Positions 36,101 to 45,756 of a DNA stretch of 64,000 nt are shown here, piece after piece (the first letter of the stretch is position 1; each line of letters starts with the position of its first letter). The stretch comes from Apiotrichum sp. Y4204. Taxonomy: Eukaryota; Basidiomycota; Tremellomycetes; Trichosporonales; Trichosporonaceae. The DNA lies in the NCBI GenBank assembly GCA_025531455.1, contig JAMYHL010000055.1, positions 203,685 through 267,684 on the forward strand, in the 5' to 3' direction. Under the pieces are notes generated by a model. The model worked only from the letters and a program-made list of their open reading frames with translations. It was not told where the DNA came from and made no database searches. The position numbers and the translations under genes were made by a program.

Positions 36101-38689
36101 GGCGCGCGGGTTCGGGTTCGGACTCGAAGTGCACCTTGACGGATACTTCCCGGCGGCACCGATCGAAAGTGGGTCGCGAAACGGCGTTCTTGCCGACACA
36201 GAGATAGTGGCGCTCGCACCTCGTTCTCAACGCTGGTTCGTGCATTCGTACATCTGTGTCAACATCTCGGAGATATGACCTCGCGCCTAGGAGTGGGAAT
36301 GGCACACGTCTGCGATATATAAGCCTTCCGCGAGCATTTCTCACAGCTCTCACAGCATCTCTTCCACCGTCTTCACAGATTTGGTGTGTAGAAGCGGCCC
36401 GTGCTCGAGGCGGTCACCGTATCACCGTCCCGCCTCAGGGATGCGGCGCGGCGGCGTCGGTGACTACCGCAGTTGCCGCAAGGGTCCGGAACAATGTAGA
36501 TCACTTACAGGGCGCGGTGAACCCCGGCCATCAACACTGCAACGTCGGCGGCGACTAATTTGTCCCGAGGTGGCCGTCGACAAGGAAAATTTCAGTTGCC
36601 GGGCGTTGTGATTGGTGCTGTTGAGGTCGAGATCGTCGCCGATGTTCGGGTCTTCCCAACTGCCGCAGCAGTACGGTACGCCCTGGGTACACAGTCGGCG
36701 ACCCCTGTCCCCTGTCCGGAGACCGTCTCGCGGCGTCTGCACACCCGGATCTCGCCATCAGCCGCCCCGCCGCGGACGCCCCGCACGGTCCCTCGTCTCT
36801 GATCGATGCTCCGACCTGTTCGGACTTGCATGCAGGATCACCAACTTGACCATACTCGTTATCGAATATTTCGAGCAGCCAATGGTGGCCATGCGGCACA
36901 GATATGCGGGCCTGGCTGGGTATCCCTGCAGGGGTGGCACTCGCCGACTTGGCACAGTCGCTGTCCAGGCCGTTCATTGCCGTTAACTGCCGTTCCTGGC
37001 TGTTCAAAAGTCGCTGTTCCTGCATTCCTGACGCCGAGCCGGTCATGGTCAGGGATGCGGTCGTGTGCGCTCCGACGCAAGCGAGCTGGAGCAGCCCACA
37101 GCCGAGGCGCCGCGGTTAATAATATGTAGTTCACTCGACGATCGTCATTGTTGGGGCATCGCGATCATGGTTGTTGGAGCCTCGGCGGGGGACTGAATGT
37201 CAGCAACACTCTCGTCAGCAAAAAACGAGTTAAATGAGACCGCTCTTCGGAGCGTTGGCAGTCGTCTCGCTTCACCCTCGAGCCACCCAGGTAACGGCAG
37301 TGAGGAATGCGGGGCTCCTGTTCGGTGGGCCCCAGATTCAGGAGTGCGGCGACGGAGCGCAAGGAAGCGGTCGAGCTGTGCGGCGTCATGTCGACCGCGT
37401 CAGGCGCCCAGAGTGTACAGCACCTAGAGTCGCAGATGGCAGAGTCGAAAAGTCTTGGTTCTGCCATGTGGCTTCTGTGCCTTCTGATCTTCTGAGGCTT
37501 CGGTAGCGCTGTGGCACCCAAGTGGCACTCCGGAACGGATTCGACATGACTGGAATAGCAGAATCAAGCGAGCAGCGCAGTAGTTGTGATCGCCTTTCGG
37601 CCGATAGACTGTTCCCTTTGAGAGATGCATCGATCTAGAGCTGGGGCTGGCCGTTAGTCAGGGCACGCGACCTGGCAGGCTAATGTTCGACGCGTTCGGT
37701 TGTGAGACACGTGTAGAATTGCTCCATGGGCGTGGCCCGTGGTGCTATTTCTGGCTTTACACAAATCCTGCTCACCACTTGTGTCTCTCCTAGCCCACCG
37801 CAATTGAGCACACTAGCACGAACGCGTCTCTAGGGGCCCTCTCTCAACTGAGTCGCACTGCCTGTCTCGGGAGTCGGTCGCCAGCGCGACGCGTGAATGT
37901 AGTTACCAGCAACGGCGCCAACTTCGCGTCCTCAGAATTAGAGTAGACCGCAAGCTTTGAAGTGTAGGAACCGTTCTTGGCCGCATGTTGCGGCGTGACA
38001 TGACTTTCGGGGCGACCCGAGGTACCGAGGTTATGGTGGGTCACGGATCACAGTGGACTGCGCGGACGATTCCCAGACAAAGTTGCCATCGGGACCTGGA
38101 CCTAAATGCAGCCTTCAGCAGGCGTCGCGGTTGTACTCTGTAGCACAGCAGACAGGTCCGTGTTGACCGATACGTGCACCGAGCGTCGCCGCCACAGCAC
38201 CAGCGCTCACCGAGCTGGGTCCCCGCGTTGGCGACCAGGAACACCCGCTGGCGCGTCCGCTTTCCTTTGGCTTTGGGTCACGGATGTCCCCTGGTCCCAT
38301 GGCCCATGGAGTTCGTGGTCCCATGACCGGTCCTCGATCGCGGATCACGACCTCACGATTGCGATCGTGCCTGCATGCCTGTTGCGCTTGTCGTACGGCA
38401 CATGATCAGCATCAGAGTTTGGGTTTGGGAGATTGACGAGGGAGGCGTATTATTGAGAGTAGTGAAACGCGTGCCGGCCTCGTCACATTACCGGACATTC
38501 TGTCGTCCATCTCATCCATGAGTTATCCAGCGTGTTCAGTGCGCTCAGTGGGTCGCTCACGATGTCCCAAAGGTCCTCAAACGTATTCTCCTACTCCTGA
38601 TACCCTGCGGAATAGTTTTGCATCTCACCATGAACTTCTCATTGCGGCCACTACTCATCTCGAAGACTACTGAAACACACTCATGTGGG
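33162..38689. other. 5.5-kb gene-free stretch
   Basis: No open frames on either strand join into a recognisable protein. It contains a TAA/TAG-rich AT segment near 34108-34140, a tandem 12-bp repeat (CCGCGCGTGAGA, 35412-35435), a GATCAAA-rich segment (36037-36077), and an isolated TATA-plus-leader arrangement at 36313. It may hold unannotated non-coding transcripts or decayed sequence. I see nothing that proves either. Confidence 0.5.
36314..36380 (+). promoter_or_regulatory. Orphan promoter-like TATA and pyrimidine/CA-rich leader
   Basis: GATATATAAGCC at about 36314 is followed by a leader-like stretch of CTCACAG and CTTCCACCGTCTTCACAG, as seen before real genes in this window. No convincing coding sequence follows. 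The first ATG (36440) opens only a 56-codon frame, rich in Arg, that ends near 36611. Confidence 0.3.
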
Positions 38690-40780
38690 TCACCGGGGCA
38701 TCTCCCCAGTAGCCTCGAATCGCCTCCACTCATTCTCTAGCTTACTGATCTTGTGCCAACGCTGATGGTTTATCTCCTGCTCCTCGCGCGAGGGATACCG
38801 CTCCCGGCTGTTTCTGTCGGCGCCCTCTTGCGGTGATTCGACACCGCTTGCGCCGTCCACTTCTATCTGGTTGCGGAGGTACCACGCACGGAACCATGTT
38901 GCATACCACGCCGAGTTCCACCTGCGTCCGGCATCTCGGAGGGCCGTGATGTCTCCCGACTCGCACGCCGCGTCCCACAGGGCGCGCATCCACGGCGCGT
39001 ACAGGTAACACGAGGGACTGGTTCCGTCCGTGATGGTCTCGCCGCGGAGCGCCACGAGCGGCTCGAGGGAACTGCCGCGTCCCCTCTCCGACCAGCACGC
39101 AGAGCAGATGGTGAGCGAGCGCCAGCCCCACCACTGTGCTTCCTTGCGCGGCTGTGGGCCCTGGCAAGATGGGTGTTTGAGACCAGAGAGGAAATATTCC
39201 CAGTCGCAGGTCTCGACAGCTTCCAGGAGAACGCGGGTATTTGCTTCCAGGCGGCTGGGACGGCACATGGCACACCCTGCGGTGGTCGTGCTGTATCGTA
39301 CGAGGTGGGATAGTCCCGCGGGCACGAGATAGGTGATACGACATCGCTCGCAGATGTGTGCCTCACGTGACAGAGAGTACATGCGTCCGGACGGCGCCTG
39401 GAGCTCCTCAGCCGCGTCGTCCACGACTGCTTGGAACGTCGCCCAGTCGCCGTGGCGAACGGCAATGTCGAATGCGAAGCTCAGCCGGCTTGCCCGCCAC
39501 CCGCAGGCGTAATGCGTCAAGGCGTGTTTGTTCAGATGGGACCGAGGTACGACGTAAGGGGCGAACTTGTCTTCGAAGCGCGTGTTCGCCACAAACTCGA
39601 AGTGGCAGGCGCGGCAGAGTATCAGCTTCGGCCCGGACTTGAGGGTGAACCAATCCGTTGAATCGACCGCGACCGGCTTGCCGGAGCACTCTGAGGCGCG
39701 GGCGGAGGCAGCTCTGCGACACTCATTCAAAACGCTTTCGGGATCTCCCGCACCCCGAACGCGGAGCGCTCTCGCGAATCCTGCTTTGGCAAGAAGACAC
39801 CTCCGGCTCGAGGAAGGGTAGGGATCGTGGCGGAAATATTGCGCAAATGGCGTCGACGCAATGTAATCCTCGTGACAAGAGCGACAGATCGTGAACGACC
39901 CAAACGTGTACCAGGTGTTCCGCAATATTCCTGCCTCAAGGGCACTCTCCGGACACGGTGGGATATCTGCTTTGCGCGTATAGTAGTCGAGCAGCGGCAG
40001 CATGCCCGTGGACCGCACCGCCCTCAGGAGGGTACGCACCCGCGGCACGCCGTACGCACATGATCCCTGTGCATGCCGTCTGCGTGTGAGGGACTTGGCC
40101 GCCCACGTTCCCGCGACGTGGTCGAGGTAGCAGCGCGAACACATGGCCTCCTCCCTGTCATGGAGATAGTACCAGTCAAGCGAAGGGGCGAGGCGCAGCG
40201 CCCCGAGACACGCCGAGACGACGAAGCCTTCCGGTTGACCCGCGGGGGATAGGCGGTGCAGGACCGTCACTGGGTCATAGTTCTTCCTCAGATTTGTGCT
40301 CGACGTCGAGTCCGGATAGTCATTTGCGAGTTGCATTCCCGAGAACTGTGCAATGATAGGATCATCGGCTTCCAGCGGTGCCATTGCGCGGAATTGACGC
40401 ACAATGGGATCATCCTCGTCCCCCGCCGAGACCGCCATGTTCCGGAACTGCCGCACGATGGGATCGACAGCTTCCGTCTCGCACTCGTCTAGAGGACGCA
40501 TTGATTGAAACTGGCGCACGATCGGGTCAACCTCGGCGCGAGGTCTGTTTCGCGTATTTGGAGATTCCATCTTTCTATCGTCGCCCTCAGGATGATCGGT
40601 TGGCACGGTGGGCGGTGAAGATGGCGGGTACGAGACGGCGGCGTCCGCGTTACCGTCTGCGTTTAGGTCGAGCGGTGGCCAATATGACCACGAGTACCAC
40701 GTCGCGCCTAGTCCGCTGTGCGCGCAACTGCACGCGCAGCCGTAGTTGTAGGGATAGGCTCCGAACGGGTACGTGCTCAT
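38690..40780 (-). CDS. Cysteine-module repeat protein with four DPIVRQF motifs, function unknown
   Basis: Single-exon gene of about 696 residues. I chose the ATG at 40780 (MSTYPFGAYPYNYGC) because the 36 residues of upstream open frame (from 40888) are leader-like. Residues about 80-170 contain four copies of a short motif: VDPIVRQFQSM, VDPIVRQFRNM, DDPIVRQFRAM and DDPIIAQFSGM, joined by acidic linkers. The rest consists of about five degenerate modules built around CxxC: CSRCYLDHVAGTW, CRSCHEDYIASTPF, CRACHFEFVANTRF, CERCRITYLVPAG and CSACWSERGRGSS. Each is preceded by a Trp/Tyr-rich segment and followed some 20-30 residues later by another Cys and a helical stretch. This pattern suggests small metal-binding domains in tandem, but His/Cys ligands are not regular. 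No signal peptide or membrane segment. I recognise no named family. Lack of introns is unusual in this window. Confidence 0.75.
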   Translation of the reverse strand: MSTYPFGAYPYNYGCACSCAHSGLGATWYSWSYWPPLDLNADGNADAAVSYPPSSPPTVPTDHPEGDDRKMESPNTRNRPRAEVDPIVRQFQSMRPLDECETEAVDPIVRQFRNMAVSAGDEDDPIVRQFRAMAPLEADDPIIAQFSGMQLANDYPDSTSSTNLRKNYDPVTVLHRLSPAGQPEGFVVSACLGALRLAPSLDWYYLHDREEAMCSRCYLDHVAGTWAAKSLTRRRHAQGSCAYGVPRVRTLLRAVRSTGMLPLLDYYTRKADIPPCPESALEAGILRNTWYTFGSFTICRSCHEDYIASTPFAQYFRHDPYPSSSRRCLLAKAGFARALRVRGAGDPESVLNECRRAASARASECSGKPVAVDSTDWFTLKSGPKLILCRACHFEFVANTRFEDKFAPYVVPRSHLNKHALTHYACGWRASRLSFAFDIAVRHGDWATFQAVVDDAAEELQAPSGRMYSLSREAHICERCRITYLVPAGLSHLVRYSTTTAGCAMCRPSRLEANTRVLLEAVETCDWEYFLSGLKHPSCQGPQPRKEAQWWGWRSLTICSACWSERGRGSSLEPLVALRGETITDGTSPSCYLYAPWMRALWDAACESGDITALRDAGRRWNSAWYATWFRAWYLRNQIEVDGASGVESPQEGADRNSRERYPSREEQEINHQRWHKISKLENEWRRFEATGEMPR

Positions 40781-43700
40781 AGGAGAATGGAAGTGCAGGA
40801 TGGACGGGAGTTGGGTGTGGAGAATTGATTGGAGAGGCGATGTCGGCGTGATGAGGACAAGTGGACTGCATTCCGCTTGCACTTGCACTGCTCGTCACGG
40901 GCGCTCGCACGGGCCACTTTCTTGTCCATTCACGCTGTCCGATGGTCGTTGGGTTGCATCTCATCTGTGCGTTCGTTCACACGTTGTAAGAAGCAGTCGG
41001 GCTTCGGAATAAACAGATCGAAACAAAAGGATTGCACAGCGCTTGAGAGTCATCTTTGGTCTCCATCCACGGCATCCACATCCTTTGTGCGCGTCTGTAT
41101 GTGTGCAATTGGCTGCGTCCCATAATCAAAACCAAGATCAAAGTGCGGTCTCACATTCCAAGGTCTGCAGTCAGGCCTCAAATCGTCCCGGTGGCGGTGT
41201 TGGAGGGAATACTGTACATTCAGCACGATTCCAATCACCATCGTGTGCGTCAATGGCTAGTGAGTAGGGCGTTATCGTCGGAAAGACTATCTTGTTGAGT
41301 GTGCTTGGGATGTACAGTTTGCAGCGACGACGCTTCCTGTCCAGGAGAAGCGTACTGTATGGCACAGCTTTCACACAAGAACCCAGATATGCAGGACCCC
41401 GACCACATCAGTAGTGCGATCAGTACCCAACGGACAAGGCATACAAGACAAATGATGCAAACATGAAGTCACCGAACCAAAAGATATCCAGGTTCCAGAA
41501 CTTCCAAGACATCCAAATGTCGATCAGAACCGCCAAGCGGATGGCAAGACGTCATTAACTCGGGTGGCGTCACCCCACAGTCTCATTCTCGCAGCCCACA
41601 CATTGCAGTCACTCGAACACAGCCTTCATTATCCCATCCGACTTGCTTCCCCGCTCCACCAGCTTCCTGTTTATCGCAGCCCGCAGCATATCCGTTCTTG
41701 GCTTACAGGATTGATTGCATGCGCCGCGGTGGACCTGGGTGCCTAGATGTCCCCAGATTAAGATGGATTTGGTCATCTCTCGTATGTATCCTTTGTCATT
41801 CATGATCATGCTCTCCATTATCAGAGTGGCGGTGGCGCTGCGAACCGAGAATTGAGCGCCTCAGATCGACGCGCCGCGCGCCGAGCCACAATGGCGTCGA
41901 TCGCACATTGCTCACGCCGATCGCGCGCCGCTCGCAGAACGCTGGATGGTTATCTCCCATGCTTCCCAGTATATGAGCGCCGAGGCGCCGAGAACGCCGA
42001 GACCAGTATTCCGCGCCTCTGTAATGTCGCACTGCACAGGCGCGTAAAGGTGCGATTGCATGCACTTTCATGCCGCCACTTGATATTCTCCGTGCTCCGT
42101 GCATGCTGTAACATTCCGCAGGTAAATGAACGCTCCAGCACGCCGTGTGCTTGCCATGCTCGACACTCGATCCCTCCGGTCATTCCCGTCGGGGCTGTGC
42201 ATTGTCTGCCGGTCATTAAGACACAGTGTCCTTGTAACTTCCGGCTTCCGGCGCTCGCTTTGGGCCTTGGCGCCTCTTTGGGACCGGCTGCGTGTAGCCG
42301 TGATCCGTAGCGATCTTACACCTGCAATCCTGCCACAGCTGGGCGACCTCGCAATCGCAGAAGGTATCGGCAGGTCTGGGAATGTCAAGCTGATCCCACC
42401 TACTGTGCTTCCAGACCGCGTTTTAGTCGTCCTCGAGCGCGATGAGATGTGCACATGCATGCACGGAACGCGAAACGCACAGAAAGCATGCATGCTGTGG
42501 TCGCCGGTGTTGCTGGGTGTGAATGTGCCACACTGCACTCCACTGCACTCACTGGGTGCCTGGGTGCAGACTCGCCACCCAAAAACCCTGGCTGGCGACC
42601 CACCGCTTTCTGCACTGCTTGCATCGCCGCAATAGGGTCCATCCACCCAGATCCACCCACACTTTGCAGATCGCGTCTTTGGCCTTTGGCCTTTGTTAGA
42701 CAGTTGCGCCCAGCACGGCGTGCATGGAATACAAGGCGTCTATGCATCTGGACCGCGCCGTCACGGGCGGTGCTGCTTCCTGGGGTCTACATTGTCGGCG
42801 CAGTGGCAAGTCAATCGTCATCACACTGCAGGAGCCTGTGCTATCCAGATTCAATGTCCCTGGAACGTGAGCGACGCGAGTGATGACAGTGGCGGCTACA
42901 ACAGGTGCATCGATTGTCGAGGCGTTGGAGCTACAGGAGCTACAGGAGCTGCAGGGAACAAAGGCACCGGAATGTGCACTCTCGGCTCACATCGATTCTC
43001 CAGAGGCGCCGCAGCCGCTGCTGCCGAGAATGCGCAGATTGTCACAGCTCTAGAACAAATATGCGCCGCGCCTCACACAAATGCACTCAAGCAGGTACAC
43101 CTTGGCGTCTCGTACACGGATACTCGGAGCTCGTCTGTCGTGTGTCAGTCATGTTCGCAGTTTGCAGCGACCCCTGACAGAGGAGAGGCTGCGCCCCTCG
43201 CCTCTCCTCTGGATCTGTGCCATCGTCGCTGCCATCAGGCGATGCAGTCACGGACAGCTGGCTCGCGAGGCAAGATCAAGTGGCCGTCGTTTCAGAGGTT
43301 ATAGATAAAACTGGGCGAGATCCCGGCCTCATCGCAAAGTATCCCCCCGATATTATACCATCTACTGTCCACAGATCCATAGATCACAGACCCACCTCCC
43401 CCTGCACTCTCGCCTGTCACCAGATCAGCCTACCCCCCACCGCTGTGCACACACGTCGCCCCGTTACTGCAGCACGTTCGATAAACGTTAACCTTGTTCT
43501 TCGCGTTTTGAGTCTCCGCTGCAACTCGCATCAGGACATTTATTTCTCGCCTGTTTGGCGCCGTCGGAAGACCTAAATACTCCAAAGGTTGTTGACAGGT
43601 CGCGTTCCGGACCGACGCTTCTATATCAATGCCAAGAAGTCGACCTTTTGTCAAGGGACCCCAACAACTGTCATCGCTATTCCATCGGATTGCCACACCC

Positions 43701-43810
43701 ACCGCCGGACACAGTCTCCGTCAGTCGTCAACACTTGCTATCAACACTGGCAACAAACCCCTTCCCCAGCTACCACCTCTCTCACCAGTACCACCCCAGT
43801 CGCCGCTGTC
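40781..43810. other. Gene-free stretch
   Basis: About 3 kb of upstream sequence of two divergent genes of unknown function. Only short open frames occur. A 9-bp unit, GGAGCTACA, is repeated three times at 42927-42953. Confidence 0.45.
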
Positions 43811-43815
43811 GCCAT

Positions 43816-43822
43816 TTATAAG
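43816..43822 (+). promoter_or_regulatory. TATA box of the proline-rich protein gene
   Basis: TTATAAG, 107-113 bp before the ATG at 43929. It lies inside the longer open frame and so argues for the downstream start. Confidence 0.55.
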
Positions 43823-43928
43823 TCGGCCACCTCGTAGTCCCCTTCGCCAACCGAATCGACTGGCAGCCCTCCCTCCCCCAAATCCTTTAACTGCAAGCTC
43901 CCACACACCAACCGCGTCTCCCTCCACC

Positions 43929-44597
43929 ATGCCGCTTGCCGCCTCCATCCGCAGACGCATCACCAAGGTCAAGCACCGCCGCAGCGTGTCCTCCACATCG
44001 GACGCGGCGTCGGACGTGAGCACGCCCGACTCGGTCGACCTGTTCGCCAAGGCGCCTCCGCTCCCACCTAGACCACTGGTCGCACACATGACCGGCCCCG
44101 CTGCTCCTATGCGCTCGGGCTCACCCCTGATCGCTCCCACTCCACTCCCAGATGCCCGTCCCCTGTCGATGATGGTCCGTACAAACAGTGATGGCCCCAG
44201 TCGTCCTCCGCGCTTTACCCGCCCTCGTGTGGCTCCAGCCCCTCCGTCGCCTCCACTGTCGGCCTCGCCACCCCACCGTGCCAACACCATTGCCTGCCAC
44301 TCGCCGACTATCGCACACCAGCCCCCGCCCCGCGGCAACAGCGTCAGCCCTCCCGCACCCGCTGTCCCTCGTCGGGCCATGCCTCCCTGGCGCGCAGACC
44401 TCATCAGCCTCGCAACCTCCTATGCACCCTTTTCCGACCCTACTGGCTCGACGCACGTCAACCTCATTCGCCGTCTCCACGACCCCGCCCTCACCGAGCG
44501 CCAGGCTCTCGCTCTTATCCGATCCTATGTCGACAACATCCATGCTTCCGCCCGCCACACATACTCGGACATCTCGGATTACAGCGACTCAGACTAG
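43929..44597 (+). CDS. Proline-rich protein of unknown function
   Basis: Single exon, 222 residues. The ATG at 43929 has a good context (CTCCACCATGCC) and follows a TATA box. The same frame is open further upstream, but that part would precede the TATA box. The N-terminus is basic (MPLAASIRRRITKVKHRRS), followed by a Ser/Asp stretch (SVSSTSDAASDVSTPDS). The middle is disordered and rich in Pro with PxxP-type runs such as APPLPPRPL, a possible SH3 ligand. The C-terminal 65 residues look folded: MPPWRADLISLATSYAPFSD, then LIRRLHDPALTERQALALIR. The end is acidic and serine-rich (TYSDISDYSDSD). No family is recognised. The coding call rests on length, composition and the promoter, and is moderate. 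Confidence 0.65.
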   Translation: MPLAASIRRRITKVKHRRSVSSTSDAASDVSTPDSVDLFAKAPPLPPRPLVAHMTGPAAPMRSGSPLIAPTPLPDARPLSMMVRTNSDGPSRPPRFTRPRVAPAPPSPPLSASPPHRANTIACHSPTIAHQPPPRGNSVSPPAPAVPRRAMPPWRADLISLATSYAPFSDPTGSTHVNLIRRLHDPALTERQALALIRSYVDNIHASARHTYSDISDYSDSD

Positions 44598-45756
44598 TCC
44601 ATCTGTTGCTTCACCCTGGTATACCTGGCACCGCTTCAACAATTGACGACCACACCATTCGCGCCGGCGCGATACGAGTCCCGTGTTACGCCTCTCTATC
44701 GATCCCTCGGATCCCTGTGCATACATTCACTCGCCGGACGGACCGTTTCTGGCCCAGACCCGGCACCGACCCAGCGTGCGGCGTGCGGCGGCGACAATGT
44801 TAACTGAATCCACTCCGCCGGTCCCACCGGAACCGGCTCTGATCAAGGTTTCCGCTCCTCGAGCGCATCTTCCGCCGGGTCGGCAGCGCCACCTCTGTAG
44901 CCACCCATCCTGTCTTATCCTACTCTATGCCTGTCCGTGCTGCGCCTGTGTACGCCGGCACGCACCGCTGTTGCTACACCGCGATGCGATTCATATTATT
45001 TTTCATGTCACGTCGGCTGTGCATGCACCACCACAACCAGTGCTCTGGATGTGACGACACTGACGCCATAGCTAGATTTGTCTTCTGCTGCTTCCTGTTT
45101 CGCTGTTTCATAACCAGTTGTCGCCACATGCCCCAGGGTCTAAATCTATGGATCGAGCTGTTGTAAGGCGATGCAGATCTGCCTCGCCACCAGATGCAGT
45201 GCGCCAAACAAGTCGAGAACGCCAAACAAGCCGCGTCTACTGTACACTTGTCTGCTGTGGCCTACCGTGTCTCCTTCGCCGCCACCCGACGGCAGTAGAG
45301 GGAGCAGACTGCGAGACGAGACCTTGCATGTCATCCCCTACATTGTTGCAATAGCATCCGACGCGACTCGTATCGTGCCTGCCTGGACCTGGAACTCGGA
45401 ACTCGGAACTCGGAACGCCCCTGGGCCCTTTCCACTAGGGTGGTGGAACGCGTATGACCCTGGTGACCGCCGTCAGCTGATGGCAAATCTCCACTCTTGC
45501 GCCGTTATTGACCGGCCCAGTCGACGGCCTCTTTCCCATCGGCAAGTTTCTTCATGACGCGTCGCAGCTCTCGTGATCTCGTTTTGTTTCAACACCGGGG
45601 CCAGATTCTCTAGGTCGAGAGCAGCTGACATCACGGAGGGCATGTGCCTTGCCCCTATGTACATTGGCCATTGAGGAAACCACCATCGCACCTCAGATCG
45701 CAATGTCCCAATGTCTGTGATACCCTACAACTACCATCTCCAAACTCGTCACGTAT
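44598..45756. other. Convergent intergenic stretch
   Basis: 3' sides of the proline-rich gene (+) and the zinc-cluster gene (-). Contains a 7-bp tandem repeat (GGAACTC, three copies plus a part, 45391-45416). No gene seen. Confidence 0.5.

Noticed and set aside
40778..40888. Upstream in-frame ATG at 40888 for the cysteine-module protein
   Set aside because: The extra 36 residues look like a translated leader (Pro/Ser/Thr/Leu-rich). The ATG at 40780 starts a more plausible protein. Not excluded.
42693..43304. 203-codon frame with collagen-like GATGATGAAG
   Set aside because: The Gly pattern comes from a three-copy 9-bp repeat. No promoter or other domain supports it.
43629..43928. N-terminal extension of the proline-rich protein
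   Set aside because: A TATA box at 43816-43822 lies within this part, so transcripts would begin after it.
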